Of a DNA stretch of 64,000 bases, positions 46,283-55,501 are shown piece by piece. The DNA is from Roseibium aggregatum IAM 12614 (GTDB taxonomy: Bacteria; Pseudomonadota; Alphaproteobacteria; Rhizobiales; Stappiaceae), in contig NZ_AAUW01000006.1 in the NCBI RefSeq assembly GCF_000168975.1, forward strand, positions 248,001 to 312,000, in the 5' to 3' direction. Every line of letters begins with the position of its first letter. Position 1 is the first letter of the stretch. The notes under the pieces are model-generated. The model searched no databases and was not told the origin of the DNA. It saw only the letters and a program-made list of their open reading frames with translations. The translations under genes and the position numbers were made by a program.

Positions 46283-46577
46283 CGGTGCTCTGTGATACGG
46301 CTTGAACTTATATCTCGGGCACCGGCGTTCAAACTTCAATCGGCAAAATACCGAATGGTAGAAAACGCTTTCCAACGGTACGGGGGATAAGGAGAAAACA
46401 GGGGAGGGTACACTCCGTCCCTCCCTCTCGACGGGGCTTCCCGCTTGGTCGGGATAAGAGCGGAATGTCTACCGGAAACGAGCTGCACTTCAACCCCATC
46501 CGCAACCTCTCGAAGAGCCGCCTGAGCGGCACTTCGAAAAATGGGTTACATGATCAGGGTCAGGGGAGTTCGGCGCC

Positions 46578-48041
46578 TTAGAACGCCGCCTCGACACCCC
46601 CCATTTCCACGTAAACGCTCTTCGTCTGGCTGTAGTATTCGATCGCCGCATGGCCGTTCTCGCGGCCGATACCCGACTTCTTGTAGCCGCCGAAGGGCAT
46701 TTCGATCGGGGTCAGATTGTAGGTGTTGATCCAGCAAGTGCCGGCCTGCAACTGGTCGATCACCCGGTGCGCCCGCTGAATGTCCTTGGTGAAAACGCCT
46801 GCGGCAAGGCCGAATTCCGTGTCGTTGGCGCGGGCGACGACGTCGTCCTCGTCGGTGAAGTCGAGAACGCTCAGAACAGGGCCGAAAATTTCCTCGCGGG
46901 CAATGCGCATGTCGTCCTTCACGTCGGCAAAGACGGTCGGCTGCACGAAATAGCCGTCCGGGAAGCTGGCGACCGAGGCCGTGCCACCGCCACAGACCAG
47001 CCGGGCGCCTTCGTCCTGGCCGATCTGCATGTAGTGGAGCACCTTGTCGAGCTGCTGTTTGGACACAAGCGGACCGATATTGGTTTCCTCGTCCAGCGGA
47101 TCGCCCAGCACCGCATTGGCGGTGCGTTCCGCCAGCCGCTTCAGGAAGGCTTCCTTGATCGCCTCGTGAACGAACACGCGCGTACCGTTGGAGCAGATCT
47201 GACCGGTCGAATAGAAGTTGGCGTTGATGGCGGCAGACACCGCGTTTTCAATGTCCGCATCGTCAAAGACGATCAACGGCGACTTGCCGCCGAGCTCCAG
47301 CGTTGTCTTCTTCAGGTGTTCACCTGCAAGGGCGGCCACTTTTGCACCCGTCGGAACAGACCCGGTGAGAGAGATCTTGGCGATGGCCGGATGCGCCACC
47401 AGCTTTGCGCCGACATCACCAAAGCCCTGCAGCACATTGAAGACGCCATCCGGCAGACCGGCCTCGGTGAAGGCTTCGGCCAGCTTCAGCGCGCTCAGCG
47501 GGGTGACTTCCGAAGGCTTGAAGATCATCGCGTTGCCGCAAACGAGAGCCGGGGCCGCCTTCCAGCAGGCGATCTGGATCGGATAGTTCCAGGCACCGAT
47601 GCCGAAGCAGATGCCGAGCGGTTCGCGCTTGGTGTAGGCGAAGGAGCAGCCCAGATCGATATGTTCACCCGTGAGTGTCGCGGCCAGACCGCCGAAATAC
47701 TCCAGACAGTCGGCACCGGAGGCCGCGTCGGCAATCAGGGTTTCCTGCAAGGGTTTGCCGGTATCCAGCGTTTCCAGAATGGAAAGATCACGGTTCTTCT
47801 CGCGCAGGATTTCCGCCGTCCGGCGCAGGACCCGGCCGCGCTCGGCAGGAGGCGTCGCTGCCCAGATCTTCTGGCCTTCCTGAGCGGAGCGGATTGCCGC
47901 TTCAATCACCGTATCGTCGGCAGCGTGGAGCCGGGCAATCGCTTCACCGGTTGCAGGATACAGCGAGTCGAAGGGAGTGCCGCTCTGGCTCTCGGCATAT
48001 GAGCCGCCGACATAGTGGGACGCTTGCGGTTGGGCGCGCAT
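46578..48041 (-). CDS. betB: Betaine aldehyde dehydrogenase
   Basis: Oxidises betaine aldehyde to glycine betaine. The 487-residue ALDH has the catalytic Glu in [15 protein letters not shown] and the nucleophilic Cys in [16 protein letters not shown], with the N-terminal [13 protein letters not shown] typical of BetB. Last of the leftward betI-betA-betB set. Confidence 0.94.
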   Translation of the reverse strand: MRAQPQASHYVGGSYAESQSGTPFDSLYPATGEAIARLHAADDTVIEAAIRSAQEGQKIWAATPPAERGRVLRRTAEILREKNRDLSILETLDTGKPLQETLIADAASGADCLEYFGGLAATLTGEHIDLGCSFAYTKREPLGICFGIGAWNYPIQIACWKAAPALVCGNAMIFKPSEVTPLSALKLAEAFTEAGLPDGVFNVLQGFGDVGAKLVAHPAIAKISLTGSVPTGAKVAALAGEHLKKTTLELGGKSPLIVFDDADIENAVSAAINANFYSTGQICSNGTRVFVHEAIKEAFLKRLAERTANAVLGDPLDEETNIGPLVSKQQLDKVLHYMQIGQDEGARLVCGGGTASVASFPDGYFVQPTVFADVKDDMRIAREEIFGPVLSVLDFTDEDDVVARANDTEFGLAAGVFTKDIQRAHRVIDQLQAGTCWINTYNLTPIEMPFGGYKKSGIGRENGHAAIEYYSQTKSVYVEMGGVEAAF

Positions 48042-48101
48042 GGGTTGGCTCCTTGATTTGTAACTGTCCTGGTTTGCCAGAGGTGTCTGGTCTGCCAGAG
48101 G

Positions 48102-49760
48102 TCAGCGTTGGCTTGTTTCCCAGTCCGGGTGGATCCACGGTTCCTGGTTCGACGCAGGAAGCGGGGTTTTGCCCAGAATATGGTCCGATGCCTTTTCCCC
48201 GACCATAATCGAGGGCGCATTCAGATTGCCATTGGTGATTTGCGGAAAGATGGAACTGTCGGCGACACGCAGGCCATCGACACCGATGACCCGGCATTCC
48301 GGATCAACCACGGCCATGGCATCGTCCTTGGCCCCCATCCGGCAGGTGCCGCAGGGGTGATAGGCGCTTTCCACGTGTTCGCGGATGAAGTCGTTCAGGT
48401 CTTCATTGCTTTGCACATTGTCCCCGGGCTGTATCTCCTTGCCGCGATAGGGGGCGAAAGCTTCCTGGCCGAAAATCTCCCGGGTCAGGCGAATGCAGGT
48501 GCGGAAGTCTTCCCAGTCCTCGTCGTGAGACATGTAGTTGAACAGGATCGACGGCTTGGCCTTCGGATCGCTGGAGGTCAGCTTGATCCGGCCGCGCGAC
48601 TTGGAGCGCATCGGCCCGACATGGGCCTGGAAACCGTGGCCTTCCGCGGCCGCCTGGCCGTCGTAACGCACGGCAAAGGGCAGGAAGTGATACTGGATAT
48701 CAGGATATTTCACGCCCGCTTTGGAACGGATGAAGGCGCAGCTCTCGAATTGGTTCGAAGCGCCGAGGCCCTGCTTCAGGAACAGCCACTGGGCTCCGAT
48801 CATCGCCTTGGAGAGCAGGTTCCAGTGCTTGTAGAGCGTAATCGGCTGGGTGCAGGCCTGCTGAAGATAAAGTTCCAGATGGTCCTGAAGATTGGCACCA
48901 ACGCCCGGCCGGTCGGCGACGACATCGATCCCCATTTCAGCCAGATGCGCCGCCGGGCCGATGCCCGACTGCATCAGGATCTTCGGCGAGTTGATGGAAG
49001 ACGCCGACAGGATCACCTCGCGCGCGGCCTTGGCCTCGCGGATCTCACCGCCGGTTTCGAATTCCACACCGACCGCGCGCTTGTCCTCGATCAGGACCCG
49101 GCGCACCAGGGCGCCTTTCACAAGGGTCAGGTTGCCGCGCTTGAGGGCCGGTTTCAGATAGGCGTTTGCAGCGGACCAGCGGCGGCCGCGATGGACCGTC
49201 ATTTCCATGTCACCGAAGCCTTCCTGACGCTCGCCGTTGTAGTCGGCAGTCACGCCGTAACCGGCCTGCTCTCCAGCTGTCTTGAAGGCATCGAACAACG
49301 GGTTCCACTTCGTACCGCGCTGGACGTGCAGCGGGCCTTCACTGCCGCGCCAGCCCTCCTGGCCGCCATGGCTGTGTTCCTGGCGCTTGTAGTAGGGCAG
49401 CACGTGGCGATAGCCCCAGCCGCTCGCGCCCATCTCTTCCCAGGTGTCGAAGTCGCAGGCGTGTCCGCGCACATAGACCATGCCGTTGATCGAGGATGAC
49501 CCGCCGATAACCTTGCCGCGCGGTGTCGCCAGGCGCCGGCCACCCAGGTGCGGCTCCGGTTCGCTGGCATAGCCCCAGTCGTAGAGCGGCATGTTCATCG
49601 GATAGGAGAGGGCAGCCGGCATCTGGATCAGCGGACCGACGTCCGTGCCGCCGAATTCCAGCACCAGCACCCTGTTGCCGGGGTCTTCCGACAGGCGGTA
49701 GGCCATGGCGCAGCCGGCAGATCCGGCTCCGACGATGATGAAGTCGAACTGGTCGCTCAT
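48102..49760 (-). CDS. betA: Choline dehydrogenase
   Basis: A GMC-family flavoprotein (552 residues) oxidising choline to betaine aldehyde. FAD site [16 protein letters not shown] at the N-terminus, GMC signatures [20 protein letters not shown] and the [15 protein letters not shown] block, and the C-terminal active-site His in [10 protein letters not shown]. It sits between betI and betB. Confidence 0.95.
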   Translation of the reverse strand: MSDQFDFIIVGAGSAGCAMAYRLSEDPGNRVLVLEFGGTDVGPLIQMPAALSYPMNMPLYDWGYASEPEPHLGGRRLATPRGKVIGGSSSINGMVYVRGHACDFDTWEEMGASGWGYRHVLPYYKRQEHSHGGQEGWRGSEGPLHVQRGTKWNPLFDAFKTAGEQAGYGVTADYNGERQEGFGDMEMTVHRGRRWSAANAYLKPALKRGNLTLVKGALVRRVLIEDKRAVGVEFETGGEIREAKAAREVILSASSINSPKILMQSGIGPAAHLAEMGIDVVADRPGVGANLQDHLELYLQQACTQPITLYKHWNLLSKAMIGAQWLFLKQGLGASNQFESCAFIRSKAGVKYPDIQYHFLPFAVRYDGQAAAEGHGFQAHVGPMRSKSRGRIKLTSSDPKAKPSILFNYMSHDEDWEDFRTCIRLTREIFGQEAFAPYRGKEIQPGDNVQSNEDLNDFIREHVESAYHPCGTCRMGAKDDAMAVVDPECRVIGVDGLRVADSSIFPQITNGNLNAPSIMVGEKASDHILGKTPLPASNQEPWIHPDWETSQR

Positions 49761-49775
49761 GTTGATCCTAGTTGC

Positions 49776-50378
49776 TCAATTCTTGGTGTTGCGCCCCAGG
49801 TGGACGGCAATCTGGGTTTCCACATAGTCTTCGACCAGGGCGATGGCGGCCGACCGGTTGGGCTTGCCGTCGCGCAGCGCTTGCCGGATCCAGACCCCGT
49901 CGATCATCGATGCGGTTCCCTCGGCAATCCGGCGGGCCTCGTCCTGGGGCATGAAGGCCCGCAGGTTGTGGGTCAGGTTCGAGGCGAGCCTCGCGGCATA
50001 GATATTCAGAAGTCGACTGTTGCTGTCGGTGGTGCGCGACTGGACGTAGAAAGCGAGCCAGGCTGCGATCACCGCCGGCTGAAACTGGTCGACCGCAAAA
50101 TTGCCGGCGATGATTGCGGAGATCCGCTCACGCGGGGTTTCCGCCTTTTCGAGGTTTTCGCGGATCGCCCGGCCGAGTTCGGTCAGGAGATGGCGCATGG
50201 TGGCGGCCAGCAACTGGTCCTTTGAGCCGAAATAGTGATGCACAAGACCGCCGGAGACACCCGCGCGCTTGGCGATCTGCGCCATGGTCACGTCGCTGTA
50301 GCCACGTTCGTGTATGGCATCGACTGTCGCGTCAATCAGACTGCGACGCCGCTCCGCTTCCATTCCGACCTTTGGCAT
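49776..50378 (-). CDS. betI: TetR-family choline-sensing repressor BetI
   Basis: A 200-residue TetR protein, HTH in residues 10-55 (IDATVDAIHERGYSDVTMAQIAKRAGVSGGLVHHYFGSKDQL). The C-terminal ligand domain has the BetI-type NFAVDQFQPAVIAAWLAFY. ATG 50378 follows GGAGG by 5 bases. First of betI-betA-betB, divergent from choXWV, so it probably represses both and is relieved by choline. Confidence 0.94.
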   Translation of the reverse strand: MPKVGMEAERRRSLIDATVDAIHERGYSDVTMAQIAKRAGVSGGLVHHYFGSKDQLLAATMRHLLTELGRAIRENLEKAETPRERISAIIAGNFAVDQFQPAVIAAWLAFYVQSRTTDSNSRLLNIYAARLASNLTHNLRAFMPQDEARRIAEGTASMIDGVWIRQALRDGKPNRSAAIALVEDYVETQIAVHLGRNTKN

Positions 50379-50740
50379 TTTAACCTCCGACACTTGGTGA
50401 GAGAAGAATTCGGCTCGGCTTGCCGACCGTTGATCTGGCGCTGGCAACTCCGGCAAAGCACAAGTCCGGGTGCCCATCGTCACGATCATGGTGCAGCAGC
50501 GTCAACGGAAAGGAATAGCGCTTCTCAGAGCCTTTCGTTCCGCCTTGCCGAGGTCGTCTCACACCCGAGTTTTATTTTTAATTGATCAGTCAATCAATGA
50601 AAACTTGCATTTTTTTCTCGTGGATGTTTGGATCATGGTTAGGCAGTCTGTGGGCAAAGGAACTTCTGGACGGTAGAAACTTCCGACATCCACGCTCTGC
50701 AGAGAGACGAGAAACAAGACTTTCCATAGGAGGTATGCAT
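50379..50740. other. bet/cho divergent promoter region
   Basis: 362 bp between betI and choX. Contains the BetI-like operator near 50581-50598 and an AT-rich block around 50570-50630 suited to promoters. No other gene. Confidence 0.55.
50581..50598. promoter_or_regulatory. Putative BetI operator
   Basis: ATTGATCAGTCAATCAAT contains inverted ATTGAT/ATCAAT arms. On the - strand it reads ATTGATTGACTGATCAAT, close to BetI boxes of the TTGATTGGACGTTCAA type. It lies between betI and choX. Confidence 0.6.
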
Positions 50741-51685
50741 ATGAAAGTAGCAGCGACACTCGCTGGAGGCCTGGCGCTCGGGCTGATGTTCACGGGAACC
50801 GCCCTGGCAAACGAGCCGGAAAGCTGTCAGACCGTTCGTTTCTCGGATGTGGGCTGGACGGACATCACCGCGACCACCGCCGCGACCTCCGTCGTGCTGG
50901 AAGCGCTCGGCTACAAGCCGGATGTCAAACTGCTGTCCGTGCCGGTGACCTATGCGTCGCTGAAGAACAAGGACATCGATGTTTTCCTCGGCAACTGGAT
51001 GCCGACCATGGAAGGCGACATCAAGAATTACCGTGAGGACGGCTCCGTCGAAACGGTCCGTGCAAACCTGGAAGGCGCGAAATACACGCTGGCCGTTCCG
51101 GAATACACGTATGAAAAAGGCCTGAAGAGCTTCGACGATATCGCCAAGTTCAAGGACGATCTCGACGGCAAGATCTACGGCATCGAGCCGGGCAACGACG
51201 GCAACCGCCTGATCATCGGCATGATCGATCAAAACCTCTTCGGCCTGGAAGGCTTCGAGGTGGTTGAATCCTCCGAGCAGGGCATGCTGGCGCAGGTCGC
51301 ACGAGCAAACCGCCGCGACGCGGACATCGTCTTCCTTGGCTGGGAACCGCACCCGATGAACGCCAATTTCAAGATGAAGTATCTTGAAGGCGGTGATGAT
51401 GTGTTCGGCCCGGACTACGGCGGCGCAACCGTCTACACGAACGTGCGTGCAGGCTACGTCAAGGAATGCCCGAACGTCGGCAAGCTGCTGGAGAATCTGG
51501 AATTCTCGCTGCCGATGGAAAACGAGATCATGGGTAAGATCCTGATCGATGGCGAAGACCCCAACAAGGCGGCAGCCGCCTGGTTGAAGGAACATCCGGC
51601 AACCTTCGAAAACTGGCTCGTCGGCGTGAAGACCTTTGATGGCGGAGACAGCTTCGCGGCCGTCAAGAGCGCTCTTGGCCTCTAA
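50741..51685 (+). CDS. choX: Choline ABC transporter substrate-binding protein
   Basis: A 314-residue periplasmic protein: signal peptide MKVAATLAGGLALGLMFTGTALA and an OpuAC-type domain (ETCQ-like SCQTVRFSDVGWTDITATTA, VFLGNWMPTM, FLGWEPHPMNANF) with the Trp-rich aromatic box that binds quaternary amines. ATG 50741 is 7 bases after AGGAGG; the ATG at 50735 is too close. First gene of choXWV, the high-affinity choline importer feeding BetA. Confidence 0.93.
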   Translation: MKVAATLAGGLALGLMFTGTALANEPESCQTVRFSDVGWTDITATTAATSVVLEALGYKPDVKLLSVPVTYASLKNKDIDVFLGNWMPTMEGDIKNYREDGSVETVRANLEGAKYTLAVPEYTYEKGLKSFDDIAKFKDDLDGKIYGIEPGNDGNRLIIGMIDQNLFGLEGFEVVESSEQGMLAQVARANRRDADIVFLGWEPHPMNANFKMKYLEGGDDVFGPDYGGATVYTNVRAGYVKECPNVGKLLENLEFSLPMENEIMGKILIDGEDPNKAAAAWLKEHPATFENWLVGVKTFDGGDSFAAVKSALGL

Positions 51686-51700
51686 CGTCTCTTGTGAAGT

Positions 51701-51731
51701 GGACGCCGTCGCTTGCGGCGGCGTCCTTTTT
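51701..51731 (+). terminator. Hairpin with T-run between choX and choW
   Basis: GGACGCCG (51701-51708) pairs with CGGCGTCC (51719-51726), followed by TTTTTC. Intrinsic-terminator form, probably partial, which would make more choX than choWV mRNA, as usual for binding proteins. Confidence 0.75.
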
Positions 51732-51762
51732 CGTGGCAACAGGATTCACAAGGGGGCTCACG

Positions 51763-52608
51763 TTGGAGTGGCTGACTGAACAAAAAATCCCGATCGGCAG
51801 TTGGGCGAAAGCCGGGGTCGATTGGCTAACCGACAACGCTTACTGGTTGTTCGACGGCATTTCCGCCTTTCTCTTGACGATCATCGACGGAATCTTGTGG
51901 GTGCTTCAGGCGCCGCCTCCTCTTGTGATGGTCGCCATCTTTGTCGCACTGGCCTATTTCGTTCACCGCACGATCACGTTTGCAGCCCTTGTCGCGATTG
52001 CCCTGTTGCTCATCATCAATCAGGGCTACTGGGAAGAGACGACGGAAACCCTGGCCCTGGTCATGGCTTCGACGATTGTCTGCATGGCGATCGGTGTGCC
52101 GATCGGCGTTGTTGCGGCACATCATCCGCGGGTCTACGCCGTTCTGCGTCCTGTTCTCGATCTGATGCAGACACTGCCGACCTTCGTTTACCTGATCCCG
52201 GCGCTCATCCTGTTTGGCCTCGGCATGGTGCCCGGCCTGATCGCGACCGTGATCTTTTCCATTCCCGCGCCAATCCGGCTCACGCAGCTCGGTGTGTCAT
52301 CGACGCCCACTTCGCTCCTGGAAGCCGGCAAGGCCTTTGGCGCGACGAACTCCCAGCTTCTCTGGAAAATCGAATTACCCTACGCACTGCCACAGATCAT
52401 GGCCGGCCTGACGCAGACAATCATGCTGTCCCTGTCGATGGTGGTGATCGCCGCGCTTGTTGCTGCCGACGGTCTCGGGGTTCCGGTGCTGCGGGCGCTG
52501 AACACGGCCAACGTCGCGCTCGGCTTTGAGGCAGGCGTCTGCATCGTCCTGATCGCCATCGTTCTCGACCGTTTCTTCCGCGCACCGTCTGGAGGCAACA
52601 AGAAATGA
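51763..52608 (+). CDS. choW: Choline ABC transporter permease
   Basis: A 281-residue permease of the OpuAB/ProW type with about six TM helices and the coupling motif LGVSSTPTSLLEAGKAFGATNSQLLWKIELP. The start is a TTG at 51763 (MEWLTEQKIPIG), preceded by AGGGGG at 6 bases. The in-frame ATG at 51694 would place the intercistronic hairpin inside the coding sequence, so the longer form is unlikely. 281 residues matches rhizobial ChoW as I recall it. Confidence 0.9.
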   Translation: MEWLTEQKIPIGSWAKAGVDWLTDNAYWLFDGISAFLLTIIDGILWVLQAPPPLVMVAIFVALAYFVHRTITFAALVAIALLLIINQGYWEETTETLALVMASTIVCMAIGVPIGVVAAHHPRVYAVLRPVLDLMQTLPTFVYLIPALILFGLGMVPGLIATVIFSIPAPIRLTQLGVSSTPTSLLEAGKAFGATNSQLLWKIELPYALPQIMAGLTQTIMLSLSMVVIAALVAADGLGVPVLRALNTANVALGFEAGVCIVLIAIVLDRFFRAPSGGNKK

Positions 52609-53648
52609 GCGATGCAACCAAGACACCCGTCGTCACCTTCAGGGATGTCGACATCGTCTTCGGCGAAAAACCGCAGTCGGCTCTGCCTTTGATCGACGCC
52701 GGCAAGACCCGGCAGGAAATCCAGGCGGAAACCGGTCAGATCCTCGGCGTTGCCGGTGCGACCTTCGATATCCACGAAGGTGAAGTGATCGTGTTGATGG
52801 GCCTGTCCGGCTCCGGCAAGTCCACGCTGCTGCGGGCAGTCAACGGCCTCAACCCGGTTATCCGGGGCGAAGTGCAGGTGCATGACGGCAAGCGCTACGT
52901 CAATCCGGAAACCTGCCCCGAAAATGACCTTCGCGAGCTACGTCGGCACCGGATCGGCATGGTGTTCCAGCACTTCGGTCTGTTGCCATGGCGCACGGTG
53001 GCGGAAAATGTCGGTTTCGGCCTGGAGCTGGCAGGCATGCCCGCAAAGGAGAGAGCGGCCAAGGTCGAGGCGCAGCTCAAACTGGTCGGCCTGACCGGTT
53101 GGGGTGAGAAGCAGGTGCACGAACTTTCCGGCGGCATGCAGCAGCGTGTTGGCCTTGCCCGTGCCTTTGCGACCGACGCGCCGCTTCTGCTGATGGACGA
53201 ACCGTTCTCGGCACTCGATCCGCTCATCCGCGACAAGCTGCAGGACGAGCTGCTCGATCTGCAGAAGGAACTCAACCGGACGATCATCTTCGTCAGCCAC
53301 GATCTCGATGAAGCCGCCAAGATCGGCTCGCGCATCGCGATCATGGAAGGCGGGCGGGTGATCCAGCTCGGCACATCGCAGGAGATCGTCAAGACGCCGG
53401 CAACAGACTATGTCGCCGAATTCGTCAGCCACATGAACCCGCTCAACGTGCTGCGCGCGCGCGACATCATGGTGCCTCCCGGAAGTCTGCCGGGCTCGCT
53501 CGCCAGCGGCCTGACCTGCGATCCCGAAGCCTCGGTCCGTGAAGTCGCGAAGCTGAAAAAATCCAGCAAGGATCCCGTTGTCGTGAAGGCAAAAGGCTCC
53601 ATCGTCGGCGTGATCGGCGAGAAGGAACTGCTGGACTGCATGGCGTAA
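52605..53648 (+). CDS. choV: Choline ABC transporter ATP-binding protein
   Basis: A 347-residue ATPase of the OpuAA/ProV type: Walker A GLSGSGKSTLLRAVNGL, signature ELSGGMQQRVGLARAFA, Walker B LLLMDEPFSALDPLIR and His switch FVSHDLDEAAKIG. The N-terminal VDIVFGEKPQSALPLIDAGKTR and a short C-terminal regulatory tail fit ChoV. Overlaps choW by 4 bases. Confidence 0.93.
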   Translation: MSDATKTPVVTFRDVDIVFGEKPQSALPLIDAGKTRQEIQAETGQILGVAGATFDIHEGEVIVLMGLSGSGKSTLLRAVNGLNPVIRGEVQVHDGKRYVNPETCPENDLRELRRHRIGMVFQHFGLLPWRTVAENVGFGLELAGMPAKERAAKVEAQLKLVGLTGWGEKQVHELSGGMQQRVGLARAFATDAPLLLMDEPFSALDPLIRDKLQDELLDLQKELNRTIIFVSHDLDEAAKIGSRIAIMEGGRVIQLGTSQEIVKTPATDYVAEFVSHMNPLNVLRARDIMVPPGSLPGSLASGLTCDPEASVREVAKLKKSSKDPVVVKAKGSIVGVIGEKELLDCMA

Positions 53649-53684
53649 GGCGTGCGGGGGCTTGGGGCTTTTCTATAAAGTGAG

Positions 53685-53792
53685 CCTCATCCTGAGGAGG
53701 ACCGCCAGGTCCGTCTCGAAGGATGGGCCACTTGTTCAGGAAGTTGCCGCCCATCCTTCGAGACAGCGCTCGCGCGCTTCCTCAGGATGAGG
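53685..53792. repeat. Intergenic inverted repeat (CTCATCCTGAGG family)
   Basis: CCTCATCCTGAGGAGG...GTCTCGAAGGATGGGC and its inverted GCCCATCCTTCGAGAC...CCTCAGGATGAGG frame a 20-base spacer. The best copy of this family here; a degenerate copy is at 42337-42442. Confidence 0.8.
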
Positions 53793-53859
53793 ATGAACAA
53801 ATCGGCCACGCTGAGTGAGAGAAGATACTAGGCTTGGTTTAATCCTAAAAAAACAAACA

Positions 53860-53888
53860 AAAAACGGGGCCGAAAGGCCCCGTTTTTC
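53860..53888. terminator. Intrinsic terminator of the second csp gene
   Basis: AAAACGGGGCC/GGCCCCGTTTT stem with a GAAA tetraloop (53861-53886), A-run on one side and T-run on the other; it works in both directions. Confidence 0.88.
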
Positions 53889-53939
53889 TTAGGTCGATCC
53901 GCGCCAGCCGTCGGCAGACGGAGGCAGCAGTCTGATACC

Positions 53940-54152
53940 TTAGAGCAGTTCGAGCTGAGCAGCCTGCTTGCCGCGGCCGCGACGGTCGTCTTCGGCAACG
54001 AAGGAGATCTTCGCGCCTTCGACGGGCGTTCCGATACCGGCCTGCTCGAATGCGGTGATGTGGACGAACACGTCCTTGGAGCCGTTTTCCGGAGTGATGA
54101 AGCCGAAGCCACGGTCATGGTTGAAGAATTTAATGGTGCCGTTCTCGCGCAT
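53940..54152 (-). CDS. cspA: Cold shock protein (CspA family), second copy
   Basis: A 70-residue cold-shock domain, MRENGTIKFFNHDRGFGFIT, with RNP1 RGFGFI and RNP2 VFVHIT. It differs clearly from the 21669 copy (acidic loop, ending KQAAQLELL), so the two are paralogues rather than a recent duplication. Terminator immediately downstream. Confidence 0.95.
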   Translation of the reverse strand: MRENGTIKFFNHDRGFGFITPENGSKDVFVHITAFEQAGIGTPVEGAKISFVAEDDRRGRGKQAAQLELL

Positions 54153-54535
54153 GGAGAAACCTTTCCGCTGGTTTGATGCGCCATCCCGTTTCCGGCTGGC
54201 GCGGATAAACGAGAAGTCAACAAGAAACGGAAAGCTTGGAAATTCAGAGCAGTGCTTGATGGAGCCCTGCCGAAGTCAGTCTAACCGGGTCTTTCGTCAG
54301 TCCCGTACGGCACAACGCGTACCGATGAGCAATAATGTAGGTCCAGCCGAGCCCTACGGCAAGCGAAAGATTTTTGCAGTGGTCAAACCGAGGCCACAAA
54401 GCCGGTAAATCGTGCTCAGGTGACAAAGTGACAGCATGTGACACCAGTCACAGAGCCCGACCGGGGGGCGGGTTAAGTTCGTTTCATGAGTTGAGGCGGA
54501 CAGCAGGGCCTCACGAGACAGGAAGGGACACCGTC
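54153..54535. other. Divergent promoter region of csp and BA14K genes
   Basis: 383 bp. Holds the csp leader on the left and a CRP-like palindrome at 54437-54452 on the right. GTGAC occurs three times at 54420-54441 before the inverted GTCAC. No gene recognised. Confidence 0.5.
54437..54452. promoter_or_regulatory. Perfect CRP-consensus site upstream of the second BA14K gene
   Basis: TGTGACACCAGTCACA fits TGTGA-N6-TCACA at all ten fixed bases. It lies 83 bp before the BA14K start codon, almost the same distance as the site before the other BA14K gene. Confidence 0.65.
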
Positions 54536-54895
54536 ATGTTCAAGAAGTTCGTAGTTACCGCCTCCGCGCTGGCTCTTGTTGCCGGCGTTACCTTGACCTC
54601 TCAGGCAACGCCTGCCCATGCCGCCAAGGGCTGGCAGGTCGGTGTCGGTGTCGCCAGCGGCCTGGCCGCCGGTGCCATCCTGGGGTCGGCTCTTTCCCAG
54701 CCGCGTTATGTGGCTCCGCCGCCGGCCTATTACCCGGCCCCGCCGGCCTACTATCCGGCTCCGGCCCCGGTCGTCTACCGTCCGGCTCCCTGGAGCCCGG
54801 CCTGGTACAATTACTGCAGCCGCAAGTACCGCTCGTTCAATCCCAACACCGGTTACTTCCTGTCCTATTCCGGACAGTACCGCTTCTGCCAGTAA
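54536..54895 (+). CDS. BA14K-like secreted protein with Pro/Tyr repeat
   Basis: A 119-residue exported protein: signal peptide MFKKFVVTASALALVAGVTL...AHA, a glycine-zipper-like membrane-active stretch (GVGVASGLAAGAILGSAL), a Pro-Ala-Tyr repeat (PPAYYPAPPAYYPAPAP) and the BA14K motif WYNYCSRKYRSFNPNTGYFLSY...YRFC. Probably a surface or periplasmic lectin-like protein. ATG 54536 follows AGGAAGGGA by 7 bases. Confidence 0.82.
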   Translation: MFKKFVVTASALALVAGVTLTSQATPAHAAKGWQVGVGVASGLAAGAILGSALSQPRYVAPPPAYYPAPPAYYPAPAPVVYRPAPWSPAWYNYCSRKYRSFNPNTGYFLSYSGQYRFCQ

Positions 54896-54945
54896 GGCAG
54901 TTTCCATCTTCGCCGGGCGCAACCGGCCTGAAAAGGCCACCGGCC

Positions 54946-54987
54946 ACTCCCTGCAAGGTCCTCCTCCCACCTTGCAGGGAGTTTTTC
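54946..54987 (+). terminator. Intrinsic terminator after the BA14K gene
   Basis: 14-bp perfect stem ACTCCCTGCAAGGT/ACCTTGCAGGGAGT (54946-54959, 54969-54982), 9-base loop, then TTTTCG. Confidence 0.9.
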
Positions 54988-55042
54988 GTTTGGGGGCCGT
55001 AATACGGCTGGCAGGCGTGATGGCCGGAAAGCAGCGGCACGC

Positions 55043-55501
55043 CTACTGGGGAGACAAGCGTTTTGCCGCGCGCATCGTGGTTTCAAGCTGATTGAGAAAG
55101 CGCGAGCGGTCGGCCTTGGAGAAGCCCGGGCCGCTTTCGCGGATCTCGCCGATTTCTCGCAGATGCGTGTTGAGGTCGCGCATGGCAAGGCGCATACCGA
55201 TGGCATCCTCGCGGAACGGCTTGCCCGTCGGGCCGATGACAAGGGCGCCGGCCTTCACGCAGCGCGCCGCCAACGGCACGTCGGCAGTCACCACCACATC
55301 GCCTGCCACGGCGCGTTCGGCGATCCAGTTGTCGGCTTCGTCCGGCCCTTCGGGCACCACCACCCGTTCGATCAGGTCGCCTTCGGGAAGCCGCATCCAG
55401 CTGTTGGAGACGAATTTTATCTGCACATTGTGGCGCTCGCCGACGCGAACAGCTTCATCCTTGACCGGGCAGGCGTCTGCATCGATGTAGAGCACGGTCA
55501 T
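55043..55501 (-). CDS. YaiI/YqxD (DUF188) family protein
   Basis: A 152-residue PIN-like protein, MTVLYIDADACPVKDEAVRV, with VVTADVPLAARCVKAGALVIGP and FSKADRSRFLNQLE, all hallmarks of UPF0178/DUF188. A nuclease-like fold has been suggested for the family; function is not settled. Overlaps the upstream flavoprotein by 4 bases. Confidence 0.9.
   Translation of the reverse strand: MTVLYIDADACPVKDEAVRVGERHNVQIKFVSNSWMRLPEGDLIERVVVPEGPDEADNWIAERAVAGDVVVTADVPLAARCVKAGALVIGPTGKPFREDAIGMRLAMRDLNTHLREIGEIRESGPGFSKADRSRFLNQLETTMRAAKRLSPQ

Noticed and set aside
46650..49499. Two frames over 450 codons opposite betB and betA
   Set aside because: Shadows of complete enzymes with catalytic residues.
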